64,000 nt of DNA from positions 7,342-71,341 of the forward strand of contig CAYJPK010000002.1 of NCBI GenBank assembly GCA_964372035.1, read 5' to 3'. Below, piece after piece: positions 46,959 through 57,136 of this stretch (position 1 is its first letter; every line of letters starts with the position of its first letter). The translations under genes and the position numbers were made by a program. The notes beneath the pieces were generated by a model that had not been told where the DNA came from, made no database searches, and saw only the letters and a list, made by a program, of their open reading frames with translations. The DNA is from CAYJPK01 sp964372035. Lineage in GTDB: Bacteria > Desulfobacterota > Desulfovibrionia > Desulfovibrionales > Desulfovibrionaceae.

Positions 46959-48386
46959 ATGAAAATCTTAAAAAGCTTATTACCAATTTTGTTTGTGCTA
47001 CTTGCTGTACCTATGCAAGCATTAGCAGCTGGCTCAGAGTTTGACCTTGATGGTTCAAAGCTCTCAATCATGTGGGTAGTCCCATTTGTATGTCTTTTAT
47101 TATCCATTGCAATTATGCCACTAGCTGCTCCGCATTTCTGGCATCATAACTTTGGTAAAATTGCTGGATTTTGGGCTCTTTGTTTTTTAGTGCCTTGTGC
47201 TATCCAGTTTGGATTTTCTTTAGCTGTTTATCAATTAATTCACGTTTTAATCCTTGAATACATTCCATTTTTACTTATGCTTTTTGCATTGTTTACAGTT
47301 GCTGGTGGTATTCGTTTAACAGGTGAGCTAGTTGGTACTCCTAAGGTTAACGTAGCTATTTTAGCAATTGGTACTATATTAGCAAGTTGGATGGGTACAA
47401 CAGGTGCTGCAATGCTCTTAATTCGTCCACTTTTACGTGCTAATGCTCACCGTAAGTATAAAGTTCACTCAGTTGTGTTCTTTATTTTCTTGGTTGCTAA
47501 TATTGGTGGTTCTTTAACTCCTCTTGGTGACCCGCCATTATTCTTAGGCTTCTTAAAGGGTGTTAGCTTTTTCTGGACAACAGGCGCTTTACTTGGCATG
47601 ACTGCATTATTAGCCGCTATTTTACTTGCAGTTTACTTTGCTATTGATAGCGTACTTTTCAAAAAAGAAGGCTCACCGATTCCGCCAAAGCAAGCTGGCG
47701 AAGCTGATACAAAATTAGGCGTTGAAGGTAAAGTGAACTTTATTCTTTTAGCTTGTGTAGTTGCTTCTGTTTTAATGTCAGGTATGTGGAAGCCAGGTAT
47801 TTCATTTAGTGTTTATGGTACTTACTATGAATTACAAAACTTAACTCGTGACCTTTTAATGATAGCTATTGCTTTTGCATCTCTTAAGCTTACAAATGCT
47901 GAAAGTCGCCGCTTAAATGGCTTTAACTGGGCACCAATCGAGGAAGTTGGCAAATTATTTATCGGTATCTTCATTAGTATGCTCCCTGCTATCGCTATTT
48001 TAAAGGCTGGCGATAAAGGCGTTTTAGCTCCTGTTATTAACATGGTAACTGAAAATGGACAGCCTGTAGACTCTATGTATTTCTGGTTAACTGGTATTTT
48101 ATCTGCATTCTTAGATAATGCTCCTACTTACGTTGTATTCTTTAATACTGCAGGTGGTGACGCTGTTCAGTTGATGACTACATGGGCAGGTACGCTTACA
48201 GCTATTTCTGCTGGTGCTGTTTTCATGGGTGCTGTTACCTATATTGGTAATGCTCCTAACTTTATGGTACGTGCGATTGCTGAAGACCAAGGCGTTCAAA
48301 TGCCTAGTTTCTTTGGTTATGTTCTTTGGTCCGTGGGTATTTTATTCCCATGTTTCGGACTTCTTACCTTATTATTCTTTATATAA
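46959..48386 (+). CDS. NhaD-like sodium:proton antiporter
   Basis: A 475-residue polytopic membrane protein with a possible signal-like first helix (cleavage near ALAA) and about 12 further helices. It belongs to the ion transporter superfamily: VANIGGSLTPLGDPPLFLG and LSAFLDNAPTYVVFFNTAGG with GAVTYIGNAPNFMVRAIAE are the paired re-entrant motifs seen in NhaD and arsenite/citrate relatives. The antiporter function is by homology. An AGGAG site lies upstream and a prenyl synthase gene follows after 3 bases. Confidence 0.82.
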   Translation: MKILKSLLPILFVLLAVPMQALAAGSEFDLDGSKLSIMWVVPFVCLLLSIAIMPLAAPHFWHHNFGKIAGFWALCFLVPCAIQFGFSLAVYQLIHVLILEYIPFLLMLFALFTVAGGIRLTGELVGTPKVNVAILAIGTILASWMGTTGAAMLLIRPLLRANAHRKYKVHSVVFFIFLVANIGGSLTPLGDPPLFLGFLKGVSFFWTTGALLGMTALLAAILLAVYFAIDSVLFKKEGSPIPPKQAGEADTKLGVEGKVNFILLACVVASVLMSGMWKPGISFSVYGTYYELQNLTRDLLMIAIAFASLKLTNAESRRLNGFNWAPIEEVGKLFIGIFISMLPAIAILKAGDKGVLAPVINMVTENGQPVDSMYFWLTGILSAFLDNAPTYVVFFNTAGGDAVQLMTTWAGTLTAISAGAVFMGAVTYIGNAPNFMVRAIAEDQGVQMPSFFGYVLWSVGILFPCFGLLTLLFFI

Positions 48387-48389
48387 CAA

Positions 48390-49364
48390 ATGTTTAAAAT
48401 TTCTAAATATATTGCTGCAGAGCAAAAGAAAATTGAACAACATCTCCAGGTGGCACTTTCCCAAATGCCACCTGGGGCTAAACCTGTAGCTGAGCATATT
48501 ATTTGTGCTAATGGTAAAAGACTTCGACCATTGCTAGTCATTTTGATGTCTAGCCTTTTTAATTATAAAGAACAAGAAGTTTATGATGTTGCCATTGCAC
48601 TTGAAATTTTGCATGCTGCAACTTTGCTACACGATGATGTTATTGACCATGCACAAACTAGACGCAAAAAACCTACTAGTCACACTATTTTTGGTACTAC
48701 AAAAACAATTTTAAGTGGTGACGCTATGGTTGCACGTTGCTTAAGCATAGTTGCAAAGCATGAAAATTCTAAGGTAATCACGTCTGTTTCTAGAATGGTT
48801 GAGCACACTTCAACAGGGCAAATACTAGAAATTGACAATAAGGCTAAATTACACGATAATTTGGACACTTACTACGAAACAATACGTGGTAAAACAGCTC
48901 ATATGCTTGCATGTGCTTGTGAACTTGGCGTTATGTTAGCCAAGCAAGAGGATACAACCATCAAACATGCCTTTGATTTTGGTTTGAATATTGGAATGGC
49001 TTTTCAAATTGCTGATGACGCACTTGATTTTACAAGCTCACAAAAAACTGGTAAGCCAGAGGGTGGTGACCTAAAAGAAGCTAAGTTCACACCGCCAATT
49101 TTTTATTACTATAATTCTCTATCAAGTGAAGCTAAAAAAGAATTTAAAGCAAAATTTGAAAGTGAAAGTTTTGATGACGCTGAAACAATTGAAATTTCAA
49201 AACAAATTAGAGAATTAAAGTTTGATCTTAAAACAAAAGAATTAGCTGATTCTTATTTAAGCGAAGCTTATAATAATTTAAAAGCTTTTGCAAAAGATGA
49301 TAAGAAAGTTGAAGCAAAATTATTACATGAAGTAATTGACTACATTAAAAACCGTGAATCTTAA
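48390..49364 (+). CDS. Polyprenyl diphosphate synthase
   Basis: Trans-isoprenyl diphosphate synthase, probably making the side chain of menaquinone. The 324-residue protein has the first aspartate-rich motif LLHDDVIDHAQTRR (about 81-94), GDAMVARC and the second motif IADDALDFTSS (about 207-217). Chain length cannot be judged with confidence from the sequence; octaprenyl-type enzymes have this length. It has no clear ribosome-binding site and begins 3 bases after the antiporter stop, suggesting coupling. Confidence 0.88.
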   Translation: MFKISKYIAAEQKKIEQHLQVALSQMPPGAKPVAEHIICANGKRLRPLLVILMSSLFNYKEQEVYDVAIALEILHAATLLHDDVIDHAQTRRKKPTSHTIFGTTKTILSGDAMVARCLSIVAKHENSKVITSVSRMVEHTSTGQILEIDNKAKLHDNLDTYYETIRGKTAHMLACACELGVMLAKQEDTTIKHAFDFGLNIGMAFQIADDALDFTSSQKTGKPEGGDLKEAKFTPPIFYYYNSLSSEAKKEFKAKFESESFDDAETIEISKQIRELKFDLKTKELADSYLSEAYNNLKAFAKDDKKVEAKLLHEVIDYIKNRES

Positions 49365-49409
49365 TTTTTATTTCAACTAAACATATAAAAAACACAGCCT
49401 GAGGGATTT

Positions 49410-52382
49410 ATGTTACACCGTATTGAAACCAGAGTTTTTCCACATTTGGATGATACTGTTGGCTATAGAACAAAACACCATATTAAAGCATCACTAAACA
49501 TTGATGTAGAAAATGTTCGCATTGTAAAAGTTTTTACAATTGAGGGCATTGATGAAAAAGAAGCTCAAAAAATACTTTCAGAAGCAGCTCTTCACGATCC
49601 TGTTTTACAAGAAGCATCACTTTCAAGCATAGAGGCAAGTAATGTTTCATGGTTGCTTGAGGTTGGCTTTAAGCCTGGCGTAACCGATAATGAAGGTCGC
49701 ACTGCTCGTGATACTGTTGCGCTTGTACTTGGAAAAGACAAAGAAAGCATAAATGTCTATACATCAATGCAGTACCGCATTTATGGTGATATTTCAAAAG
49801 AAACAATTACTCACATTGCTAAAGATTTACTTGCGAATGAACTTATTCAACGCTTTGAAATTTTAAGCTTAGAAGAATGGAAAAAGTCAGGCTTTAGCGC
49901 AAAACCAGCTAAAGTAACAGGTATTGCAAGCGATGAAGTAAATATTGTTCCACTTAGTGAAATGAGCGATGAAGAGTTAATTAAATTTAGCCAAGACAAT
50001 ACCTTGTCTCTTTCACTATCAGAAATGCACACTGTTCGTAATTATTTCTTACGCCCTGATAATATTGAACAACGTAAAAAAGTTGGCTTACCTGCAAATC
50101 CAACTGACGCTGAAATTGAAGTTTTAGCTCAAACTTGGTCAGAGCATTGTAAGCATAAAATATTTGCAGCTGAAATTGACTATACTGATGAAAAAGGCAA
50201 CAAGCAAACTATTGATAGTCTTTACAAAACTTTTATTTTAAATTCCACTAAAGACATTCGTGCAGAACTTGGTGAAAAGGACTTTTGCCGTTCAGTATTT
50301 AAAGACAATGCAGGCGTTGTGGCATTTGATGAAAATTACGATATTTGCATTAAAGTTGAAACACATAACAGCCCATCAGCTCTTGACCCATACGGCGGTG
50401 CTCTTACAGGTATTGTTGGTGTTAACCGTGATGCAATGGGGACAGGTCTTGGTGGTGACTTAGTATGTAACACTGACGTTTTCTGTTTTGCATCACCTTT
50501 TTATGAGGGAGAACTTCCTCCTCGTCTTTTACACCCACGTCGTGTGCTTGAGGGTGTTCGCGAAGGCGTTGAACATGGTGGTAATAAGTCCGGTGTACCA
50601 ACTGTTAATGGTTCATTAGTCTTTGATGAGAGATTTTTAGGTAAACCTCTTGTTTATTGCGGAACTGTTGGTTTAATTCCACATAAAATTAATGGCAAAT
50701 TAGGCTATGAAAAGCAAGCTAATGTTGGCGATGCAATTATCATGGTTGGTGGTCGTATTGGCAAAGATGGTATCCATGGTGCAACTTTTTCTTCTGAAGA
50801 ATTACACCAAGAATCACCTTCAACTGCTGTTCAAATTGGTGACCCAATTACTCAACGTAAGGCTTATGATTTTATCTTAAAAGCTCGTGACCTTGGGCTT
50901 TATAGCACAATTACTGATAATGGTGCTGGTGGTTTATCTTCATCTGTTGGTGAAATGGCTGAAGATACTGGCGGTTGTAAATTAAATTTAGCCCTTGCCC
51001 CATTAAAGTATGACGGCTTAAAACCGTGGGAAATTTTATTGTCAGAAGCACAAGAGCGTATGACTTTAGCAGTTCCACAAGAAAATTTAGAAGAATTTTT
51101 AGCCCTTGCTAAGCATATGGACGTTGAAGCGTCTTATCTTGGTGAATATACTGATTCTGGCTATTTCCATATTACTTATAACGATAAAATAGTTGCTTAT
51201 ATGGAAATGGATTTTATGCATAAAGGTCTTCCACAAATGCAACTAAAAGCTAAATGGAAAGAAGTACCTACAGTTAAGCAAGATGAGATCAAAATTGATG
51301 ACCAAGCTCAAATGCTTAAAACAATGCTTGGACGCTTAAATATTTGTAGTAAAGAATATATTATTCGCCAATATGACCATGAAGTTAAAGCTGGTAGCGT
51401 AATTAAACCGCTTGTTGGTGTAATGCAAGATGCTCCTGCTGATGCTGGTGTTATGCGCCCTGTTCTTTCTACTGATACTGGTATTGTTGTAAGTCACGGC
51501 ATTTGCCCTAAGTTCAGCGATTATGATACTTATTTGATGATGCAAAATGCTGTTGATGAAGCTATCCGTAATGCTGTTGCAGTTGGTGCAAATCCGAAGC
51601 GCATGGCTGGTGTAGATAACTTCTGCTGGTGTGACCCTGTTCAATCAGAAAAAACACCTGATGGTGAATTTAAACTTGCTCAATTAGTGCGTGCTTGCCA
51701 AGCATTAGACGATAGTTGCCGTAAATTCATGGTACCGTGTGTATCTGGTAAAGACTCTATGAAAAACGATTATACTGGTGGTGGTCGCAAAATTTCTATT
51801 CCACCAACTGTATTATTCAGCGTGCTTGCAATTATTGACGATGTTAACTTAGCGGTAAGTAGTGACTTCAAAGAAGCAGACGAAGCTATTTATGTTTTAG
51901 GCGTAACTCGCAATGAAATGTTTGGCTCTGAGCTTTGTTCTGAACTTAATATTAAGGGTGCAAAAGCTCCTATTGTTGAAGTTGAAAAAGCAGCTAAACT
52001 ATATGAAAATGTGCATGCTGCAATGCAAAAATCATTAATTACTTCATGCCACGACTTATCAGACGGCGGGCTTGTGCTTGCTATTGCTGAAAGCTGTATT
52101 GGTGCTAGACTTGGAGCTGATATTGAGCTTGCAAATGTACCATGTGATGAAAAATTAGAGCTTGCAGAAATCATGTATAGTGAAAGTGCTAGCCGTTTTA
52201 TTGTTACTGTAAAAGCTGAAAATCAAAACGAGTTTGAAAAAGCAATGAATGGTAATGTTTTTGCAAAAATCGGTAAAGTTGTAAATTCTGATACCTTAAA
52301 TATTAATTATAACAATGAAAAAGTGTTAAGTGAAAAAGTTGAAGCTTTAGCTGATTCTTTTAAAGCCACTTTAAATTGGTAA
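49410..52382 (+). CDS. purL: Phosphoribosylformylglycinamidine synthase, PurS-PurL fusion
   Basis: Synthetase part of the fourth step of purine synthesis. At 990 residues it is larger than Bacillus-type PurL (about 740) and smaller than the E. coli enzyme (about 1300). The first 150 residues look like a PurS domain, partly duplicated (VRIVKVFTIEGIDEKEAQKI, GVTDNEGRTARDTVAL); the rest is PurL with WSEHCKHK, VETHNSPSALDPYGGALTG, TDNGAGGLSSSVGEMAEDTGG and SCHDLSDGGLVLAIAES. No glutaminase domain is present; purQ at 30115-30924 would supply it. Confidence 0.93.
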   Translation: MLHRIETRVFPHLDDTVGYRTKHHIKASLNIDVENVRIVKVFTIEGIDEKEAQKILSEAALHDPVLQEASLSSIEASNVSWLLEVGFKPGVTDNEGRTARDTVALVLGKDKESINVYTSMQYRIYGDISKETITHIAKDLLANELIQRFEILSLEEWKKSGFSAKPAKVTGIASDEVNIVPLSEMSDEELIKFSQDNTLSLSLSEMHTVRNYFLRPDNIEQRKKVGLPANPTDAEIEVLAQTWSEHCKHKIFAAEIDYTDEKGNKQTIDSLYKTFILNSTKDIRAELGEKDFCRSVFKDNAGVVAFDENYDICIKVETHNSPSALDPYGGALTGIVGVNRDAMGTGLGGDLVCNTDVFCFASPFYEGELPPRLLHPRRVLEGVREGVEHGGNKSGVPTVNGSLVFDERFLGKPLVYCGTVGLIPHKINGKLGYEKQANVGDAIIMVGGRIGKDGIHGATFSSEELHQESPSTAVQIGDPITQRKAYDFILKARDLGLYSTITDNGAGGLSSSVGEMAEDTGGCKLNLALAPLKYDGLKPWEILLSEAQERMTLAVPQENLEEFLALAKHMDVEASYLGEYTDSGYFHITYNDKIVAYMEMDFMHKGLPQMQLKAKWKEVPTVKQDEIKIDDQAQMLKTMLGRLNICSKEYIIRQYDHEVKAGSVIKPLVGVMQDAPADAGVMRPVLSTDTGIVVSHGICPKFSDYDTYLMMQNAVDEAIRNAVAVGANPKRMAGVDNFCWCDPVQSEKTPDGEFKLAQLVRACQALDDSCRKFMVPCVSGKDSMKNDYTGGGRKISIPPTVLFSVLAIIDDVNLAVSSDFKEADEAIYVLGVTRNEMFGSELCSELNIKGAKAPIVEVEKAAKLYENVHAAMQKSLITSCHDLSDGGLVLAIAESCIGARLGADIELANVPCDEKLELAEIMYSESASRFIVTVKAENQNEFEKAMNGNVFAKIGKVVNSDTLNINYNNEKVLSEKVEALADSFKATLNW

Positions 52383-52393
52383 TAAAAACTAAC

Positions 52394-52440
52394 GCCGAAA
52401 AATTGTTTTTACAAAATATTAATAATTTTTCGGCATTTTA
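52394..52440 (+). terminator. Terminator of purL
   Basis: GCCGAAAAATT (52394-52404) pairs with AATTTTTCGGC (52424-52434), followed by ATTTTA. It lies 11 bases after the purL stop and ends just before the glycosyltransferase ATG. Confidence 0.8.
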
Positions 52441-52446
52441 AATTAT

Positions 52447-53538
52447 ATGCGTATTATACAAGTTGTTAATGTAAGATGGTTCAATGCCACTGCTTGGTAT
52501 GGAGTTGAGCTTGCTAGATTATTTACTAAGTATGGTCATGAATGCTTAGTGTTAGGGCTAGAAGGTTCTCCACCACTTGAAAAAGCCAAAGAGCTAGGCT
52601 TAGATTGCATTGCCTTACCACTCAATACAAAATTTAATCAGCTTTCACTTTATAGAAGCTTATCAAAAGTTATTAAGGATTTTAAACCTGATATTGTAAA
52701 CTGTCACCGTGGTGAGAGTTTTTTACTTTGGTCGCTTCTTAAAAAAGTTCATAAGTTTGCGCTTGTTCGCACTCGTGGTGACCAAAGGTTACCAAAGGCA
52801 AATTTAGTCAATCTTTATTTACATAAAAAGACTGATGCTATCGTTGCAACTAATTCGAAAATGGCAAAACATTTTGTCACTAAGATGAAGATAAAAAAAA
52901 CAAATGTTCACACTATCTATGGTGGTGTTGCAACTTGCATTTTTAGATTTGATGAGGAAGAGCGCAAAAAAATCAGAGCAAAGTTAAAATATGAAGATAA
53001 TGACTTTGTTATTGGATTGTTAGGTCGCTTTGATAAGGTAAAGGGTCAAAAAGAATGTATTGAAGCCGTTTCAAAATTGGTAAAACAAGGCTTCAATGTG
53101 AAGCTTCTTTTGCTGGGCTTTGCTAGCGCAACAAGCCTTGATGAAGTAAAAAGTTGGATAGAAAAAGAGGGTATTAAGGCACAGGTGCAAATCACAGGCA
53201 AAGTTGATAATGTTCCATCTTATCTAAGTGCTATTGATTTGGGCGTTGTAAGCTCTTTATATTCTGAAACAATTGCAAGGGCTGCTCTTGAAATCATGTC
53301 TTGTGATCGTCCGCTTATTTCAACAAATGTTGGAGTCATGCCAGATTTATTACCACATGATGCACTCTGTGAGCCAGGCAATGTCGACGAGCTTGCCAAC
53401 TTAATACAAAAATCAATTGAAGATAAAGATTGGCTTGAAGAAATTCGTTATGCCAACAATGAAATGATGAAAAATTTGGATACCCAATATTTTTATGAGC
53501 AAACAAATGAAGTTTATAAAAGTATCATAAAAAAATAA
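52447..53538 (+). CDS. Glycosyltransferase, GT4-like (GT-B fold)
   Basis: The 363-residue protein begins MRIIQVVNVRWFNATAWYGVELARLF. It has the N-terminal acceptor domain and the C-terminal nucleotide-sugar domain of the GT4/GT1 group: FVIGLLGRFDKVKGQKECIEAV, QVQITGKVDNVPSYLSAIDLGVVSSLYSE with the conserved E-x7-E element in SETIARAALEIMSCDRPLIST. An envelope polysaccharide or LPS core role is likely, but acceptor and sugar are unknown. It has no close operon partner. Confidence 0.85.
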   Translation: MRIIQVVNVRWFNATAWYGVELARLFTKYGHECLVLGLEGSPPLEKAKELGLDCIALPLNTKFNQLSLYRSLSKVIKDFKPDIVNCHRGESFLLWSLLKKVHKFALVRTRGDQRLPKANLVNLYLHKKTDAIVATNSKMAKHFVTKMKIKKTNVHTIYGGVATCIFRFDEEERKKIRAKLKYEDNDFVIGLLGRFDKVKGQKECIEAVSKLVKQGFNVKLLLLGFASATSLDEVKSWIEKEGIKAQVQITGKVDNVPSYLSAIDLGVVSSLYSETIARAALEIMSCDRPLISTNVGVMPDLLPHDALCEPGNVDELANLIQKSIEDKDWLEEIRYANNEMMKNLDTQYFYEQTNEVYKSIIKK

Positions 53539-53635
53539 AATAAATAATACAATTTAAATTAAATACTGATAAACTTGACAATATATTTTGCATAAGACAT
53601 TATAGAGAGATGTTTTTTTGCTGGAGGCACTACTA

Positions 53636-56455
53636 ATGAGTGATTATAAAAAGACTTTAAATTTACCACAAACTTCATTTCCTATGCGTGCGAATTTAGC
53701 ACAAAAGGAACCAGATTATATTAAAAATTGGGATAGCCAAAATATTTATGGTGCAATGTTAGATGCTTCTGGTCAACAGGGGACTTATGTTTTACATGAT
53801 GGACCTCCCTATGCTAATGGGCATATTCACCTTGGTACTGCATTAAATAAAATTTTAAAAGATATTATTGTTAAATCTCGTAACATGCAAGGCTTTAAAG
53901 CTGAGTATGTGCCTGGTTGGGACTGTCACGGCTTGCCAATTGAGCTAAAAGTTGAGCATGAACTTGGCGAAAAGAAAAAATCAATGCCAGTTCACTCTGT
54001 TCGTAAAGCTTGTCGTAAATATGCTCAAAAATTCTTAGATATACAGCGTAAAGAGTTTAAACGCCTTGGAATCTTTGGCGTGTGGGAAGATCCATATATG
54101 ACAATGGCACCAAGTTATGAATCAGCAACAGCAGCAGAACTTGCGACATTTGTTGAAAGAGGTAGCGTTGTACGTAATAAAAAACCTATTTACTGGTGTA
54201 ATTCTTGTCAGACAGCTTTAGCTGAAGCAGAAGTTGAGTATGAAGATCATAGCTCTCCATCTGTATATGTACGCTTTCCTTTAAATGACGATAAATTAAA
54301 AGATATTTTCTCAGAAGCTGACCCAAGCCGTGCTTATGTTGTTATTTGGACAACAACTCCTTGGACACTTCCTAACAATATGGGCGTTGCGCTTAATGCT
54401 AATTTTGAATATTCACTAGTTGAATATAACAATGCACAATATATATTAGCAACTGAATTAGTTGAAAAATGTGCTAAAATATTTGGCTGGGAAAATTATA
54501 ATATAATTGGAACTACAACTGGTGATAAATTTGATAGATTGAAAGCAAAGCACCCGTTTTATAACCGTGAATCCTTAGTTGTTTTAGGTGATCACGTTAG
54601 TCTTGAAGCTGGTACTGGTTGTGTTCATACTGCTCCTGGTCACGGTCGTGAGGACTACGAAGTTGGCTTAAAATATGGGCTTGAGGTATATTCACCACTC
54701 AACGATCAAGGACAATACTTAGAAATCGTAGAATTTTTTGCTGGCAAAGAAGTTTTTGAAGCGAACCCATTAGTTATCGAAAAATTAAAAGAAGTTGGTA
54801 ATCTTCTTTATCGTGAAGATATTAGCCATTCATACCCACACTGCTGGCGTTGCAAAAGCCCTGTTATTTTTAGAGCTACAACCCAGTGGTTTATTAGCAT
54901 GGATAAAACAGGACTTCGTGAAGAAGCATTGAAGACAATTCGTAATAATGTGCAGTGGATTCCAACTTGGGGCGAAGACCGCATCTTTAATATGGTTGAA
55001 TCACGTCCTGACTGGTGTATTTCTCGCCAAAGATTATGGGGCGTGCCAATTTTAGCTCTGATTTGTGAAGATTGTGATGAAGCTTGGAATGATCCTACTT
55101 GGATGCGTGACATTGCCTCTCGCTTTGCAAAGCACCCTACTGGTTGTGACTATTGGTATGAAACAGACTTATCAGAAATCGTTCCACAGGATTTAAAATG
55201 TAAAAAATGTGGTGGAGTTCACTTTAAAAAAGAAACTGATATTTTAGATGTTTGGTTTGATTCTGGCACAAGCTATGCGGCAGTAGTTGAGCAACGTAAG
55301 GAGCTAAGCTTCCCTGCTGATATGTACTTAGAGGGTTCTGACCAGCACCGTGGTTGGTTCCATTCATCACTCTTGGCCTCAGTAGGAACTCGCAATGTTG
55401 CACCTTATAAGGCAGTTCTAACCCATGGTTATGTTGTTGATGGTGATGGACGCAAAATGTCAAAATCACTTGGCAATGGTATGGAGCCTAACGAGGTTAT
55501 AAATAAATTTGGTGCTGAGATCTTACGTCTTTGGGTTTCTTCTGTTGATTACCGTGAAGACATTCGTATTTCAGATGAAATTTTAAATCGCTTAGTTGAT
55601 GCATACCGCCGTATCCGCAATACTTGCCGCTATTTACTTGGAAATATTTGCGATATAAGCCTAGAACAACTTTTACCATTAAATGAACTTGATCCGCTCG
55701 ATAAATATGCTCTTGATATTGTTGCAAGAAATCATTTGAAAACAAAAGATGCATATTTAAACTATGAGTTCCATAAAATGTATCATAGTTTGCATAATCT
55801 TTGTGTAACTGATTTATCTGCATTTTATTTAGATATTTTAAAAGATAGATTATACTCATCTGGTCAAAACGACAAAATACGTCGTTCTGCTCAGACAGCA
55901 CTTTATCACATTTTGCTTATGCTACTTAGAGATATGGCTCCAGTGCTTAGCTTTACAGCGGAAGAAGTATTTAAGAGTATTCCAGAAGCACTACGTGGAG
56001 AATTAAAGAGTGTGTTTGAACTTCAAAATATTCAGGCGCAAGATTATTTCTTAAGTGAAAAAGAACTTAGCGATTGGGAACTTATTAATAATTTACGCAA
56101 TGACTTGACTAAAGCAATTGAACCTCTAAGAAAGGCTGGTGAAATTGGTCATGCTCTTGATACTAGGGTAACTGCTTATACTGATGCTAAGACTAAAGAA
56201 ATTTTAAGCACTATTGGCACTGATTTGCGTGCTACTCTTATTGTTTCGCAGTTTATAGTTGATGATATTGCAAATGCACCAACTGACGCAATTGCAAATG
56301 AAGATGCAAGCCTTAAATTTAGACTTGAAAAAGCTTATGGTGTAAAATGTGAAAGATGCTGGATTTACACAGAAGAAGCAGGAACTGATCCTAGTTATCC
56401 TGATTTATGTCCTCGTTGTACAAGCGTTATGCAAGGTATGAAGAGTGAGGGATAA
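53636..56455 (+). CDS. ileS: Isoleucyl-tRNA synthetase
   Basis: Charges tRNA-Ile. The 939-residue protein starts at 53636 ([20 protein letters not shown]), with GGAGG 8 bases upstream; an in-frame TTG at 53618 overlaps that site. It has [11 protein letters not shown] (57-67), the editing domain ([13 protein letters not shown]), KMSKS in [11 protein letters not shown] (near 607) and a C-terminal zinc finger (CERCWIY then CPRC) typical of the bacterial type 1 enzyme. It is first in the ileS-lspA-cheZ operon. Confidence 0.97.
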   Translation: MSDYKKTLNLPQTSFPMRANLAQKEPDYIKNWDSQNIYGAMLDASGQQGTYVLHDGPPYANGHIHLGTALNKILKDIIVKSRNMQGFKAEYVPGWDCHGLPIELKVEHELGEKKKSMPVHSVRKACRKYAQKFLDIQRKEFKRLGIFGVWEDPYMTMAPSYESATAAELATFVERGSVVRNKKPIYWCNSCQTALAEAEVEYEDHSSPSVYVRFPLNDDKLKDIFSEADPSRAYVVIWTTTPWTLPNNMGVALNANFEYSLVEYNNAQYILATELVEKCAKIFGWENYNIIGTTTGDKFDRLKAKHPFYNRESLVVLGDHVSLEAGTGCVHTAPGHGREDYEVGLKYGLEVYSPLNDQGQYLEIVEFFAGKEVFEANPLVIEKLKEVGNLLYREDISHSYPHCWRCKSPVIFRATTQWFISMDKTGLREEALKTIRNNVQWIPTWGEDRIFNMVESRPDWCISRQRLWGVPILALICEDCDEAWNDPTWMRDIASRFAKHPTGCDYWYETDLSEIVPQDLKCKKCGGVHFKKETDILDVWFDSGTSYAAVVEQRKELSFPADMYLEGSDQHRGWFHSSLLASVGTRNVAPYKAVLTHGYVVDGDGRKMSKSLGNGMEPNEVINKFGAEILRLWVSSVDYREDIRISDEILNRLVDAYRRIRNTCRYLLGNICDISLEQLLPLNELDPLDKYALDIVARNHLKTKDAYLNYEFHKMYHSLHNLCVTDLSAFYLDILKDRLYSSGQNDKIRRSAQTALYHILLMLLRDMAPVLSFTAEEVFKSIPEALRGELKSVFELQNIQAQDYFLSEKELSDWELINNLRNDLTKAIEPLRKAGEIGHALDTRVTAYTDAKTKEILSTIGTDLRATLIVSQFIVDDIANAPTDAIANEDASLKFRLEKAYGVKCERCWIYTEEAGTDPSYPDLCPRCTSVMQGMKSEG

Positions 56456-56924
56456 TCGCTTTAAAATTGCATTTAGCATTGCTTTGGCGTTCATTGTTTT
56501 AGATCAAATAACTAAATATGTTATTAACTTGACAATACCACGCCAAGCAAGCATAAATGTAATTGACGGTTTCTTTAATTTAGTAAATATAAGAAATCGT
56601 GGTGCAGCATTTGGATTTTTGAATAATCCTGATATTGAATGGCAATTTTGGCTATTTTTAGTAGCAGGAGTTGTTGCTATTGTTGCAATTATTTGGATTT
56701 TAAATGATGCAAAAAACACTTTGCTTTCAACGCTTGGGCTTGGGTCTATCTTAGGCGGAGCAATTGGCAATATGATTGATAGAGTAAGAATGCGTGAAGT
56801 TGTTGACTTTCTAGACTTTCATATTGGAACATGGCATTGGCCTGCGTTTAACGTCGCAGATATTGCTATTTGCATTGGTGCTTTTTTAGTGATTTATTCT
56901 ATGTGGAAAGAGGAAAAAGCGTGA
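56445..56924 (+). CDS. lspA: Lipoprotein signal peptidase
   Basis: Inner-membrane aspartyl protease that cleaves prolipoprotein signal peptides. The 159-residue protein starts at a GTG overlapping the end of ileS by 11 bases, with AAGG 8 bases upstream. Four membrane helices are apparent. Motifs: [20 protein letters not shown], and the catalytic aspartates D112 ([15 protein letters not shown]) and D139 (FNVADIAI). At least two lipoproteins in this window (ybgF and the SurA-like gene) are substrates by inference. Confidence 0.96.
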   Translation: MRDNRFKIAFSIALAFIVLDQITKYVINLTIPRQASINVIDGFFNLVNIRNRGAAFGFLNNPDIEWQFWLFLVAGVVAIVAIIWILNDAKNTLLSTLGLGSILGGAIGNMIDRVRMREVVDFLDFHIGTWHWPAFNVADIAICIGAFLVIYSMWKEEKA

Positions 56925-57127
56925 GTATTTTTGATTTAAATCTCGGGCAGTCATTGATTGTTTTTGCTCCTGCATTAATTAATTTAATTGCCTTAGTTCA
57001 TATAATAAAACGCAAGGATATTGAGCCAAACAAGCGTATAATTTGGTTTGTTGCTTGTATGTTCATTCCTCTAATTACCGGTATTATATATTTTAGTTCT
57101 TATTTTTTACGGCGTAAAAAAACTTAG
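56921..57127 (+). CDS. Small PLDc_N-type membrane protein
   Basis: A 68-residue protein from a GTG at 56921 that overlaps the lspA stop by 4 bases, with AGAGG 7 bases upstream. Two hydrophobic helices flank HIIKRKDIEPNKRIIWFVACMFIPLITGIIYF, matching the PLDc_N (phospholipase D/cardiolipin synthase N-terminal) membrane domain without the catalytic part. Stand-alone versions are common; the function is not known. A longer frame to 56870 lies inside lspA and is not needed. Confidence 0.8.
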   Translation: MSIFDLNLGQSLIVFAPALINLIALVHIIKRKDIEPNKRIIWFVACMFIPLITGIIYFSSYFLRRKKT

Positions 57128-57136
57128 GAGAAAACA

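Noticed and set aside
56870..56920. Upstream extension of the PLDc_N gene inside lspA
   Set aside because: The extension has no family resemblance, and the GTG at 56921 has a well-placed ribosome-binding site and the usual 4-base overlap.
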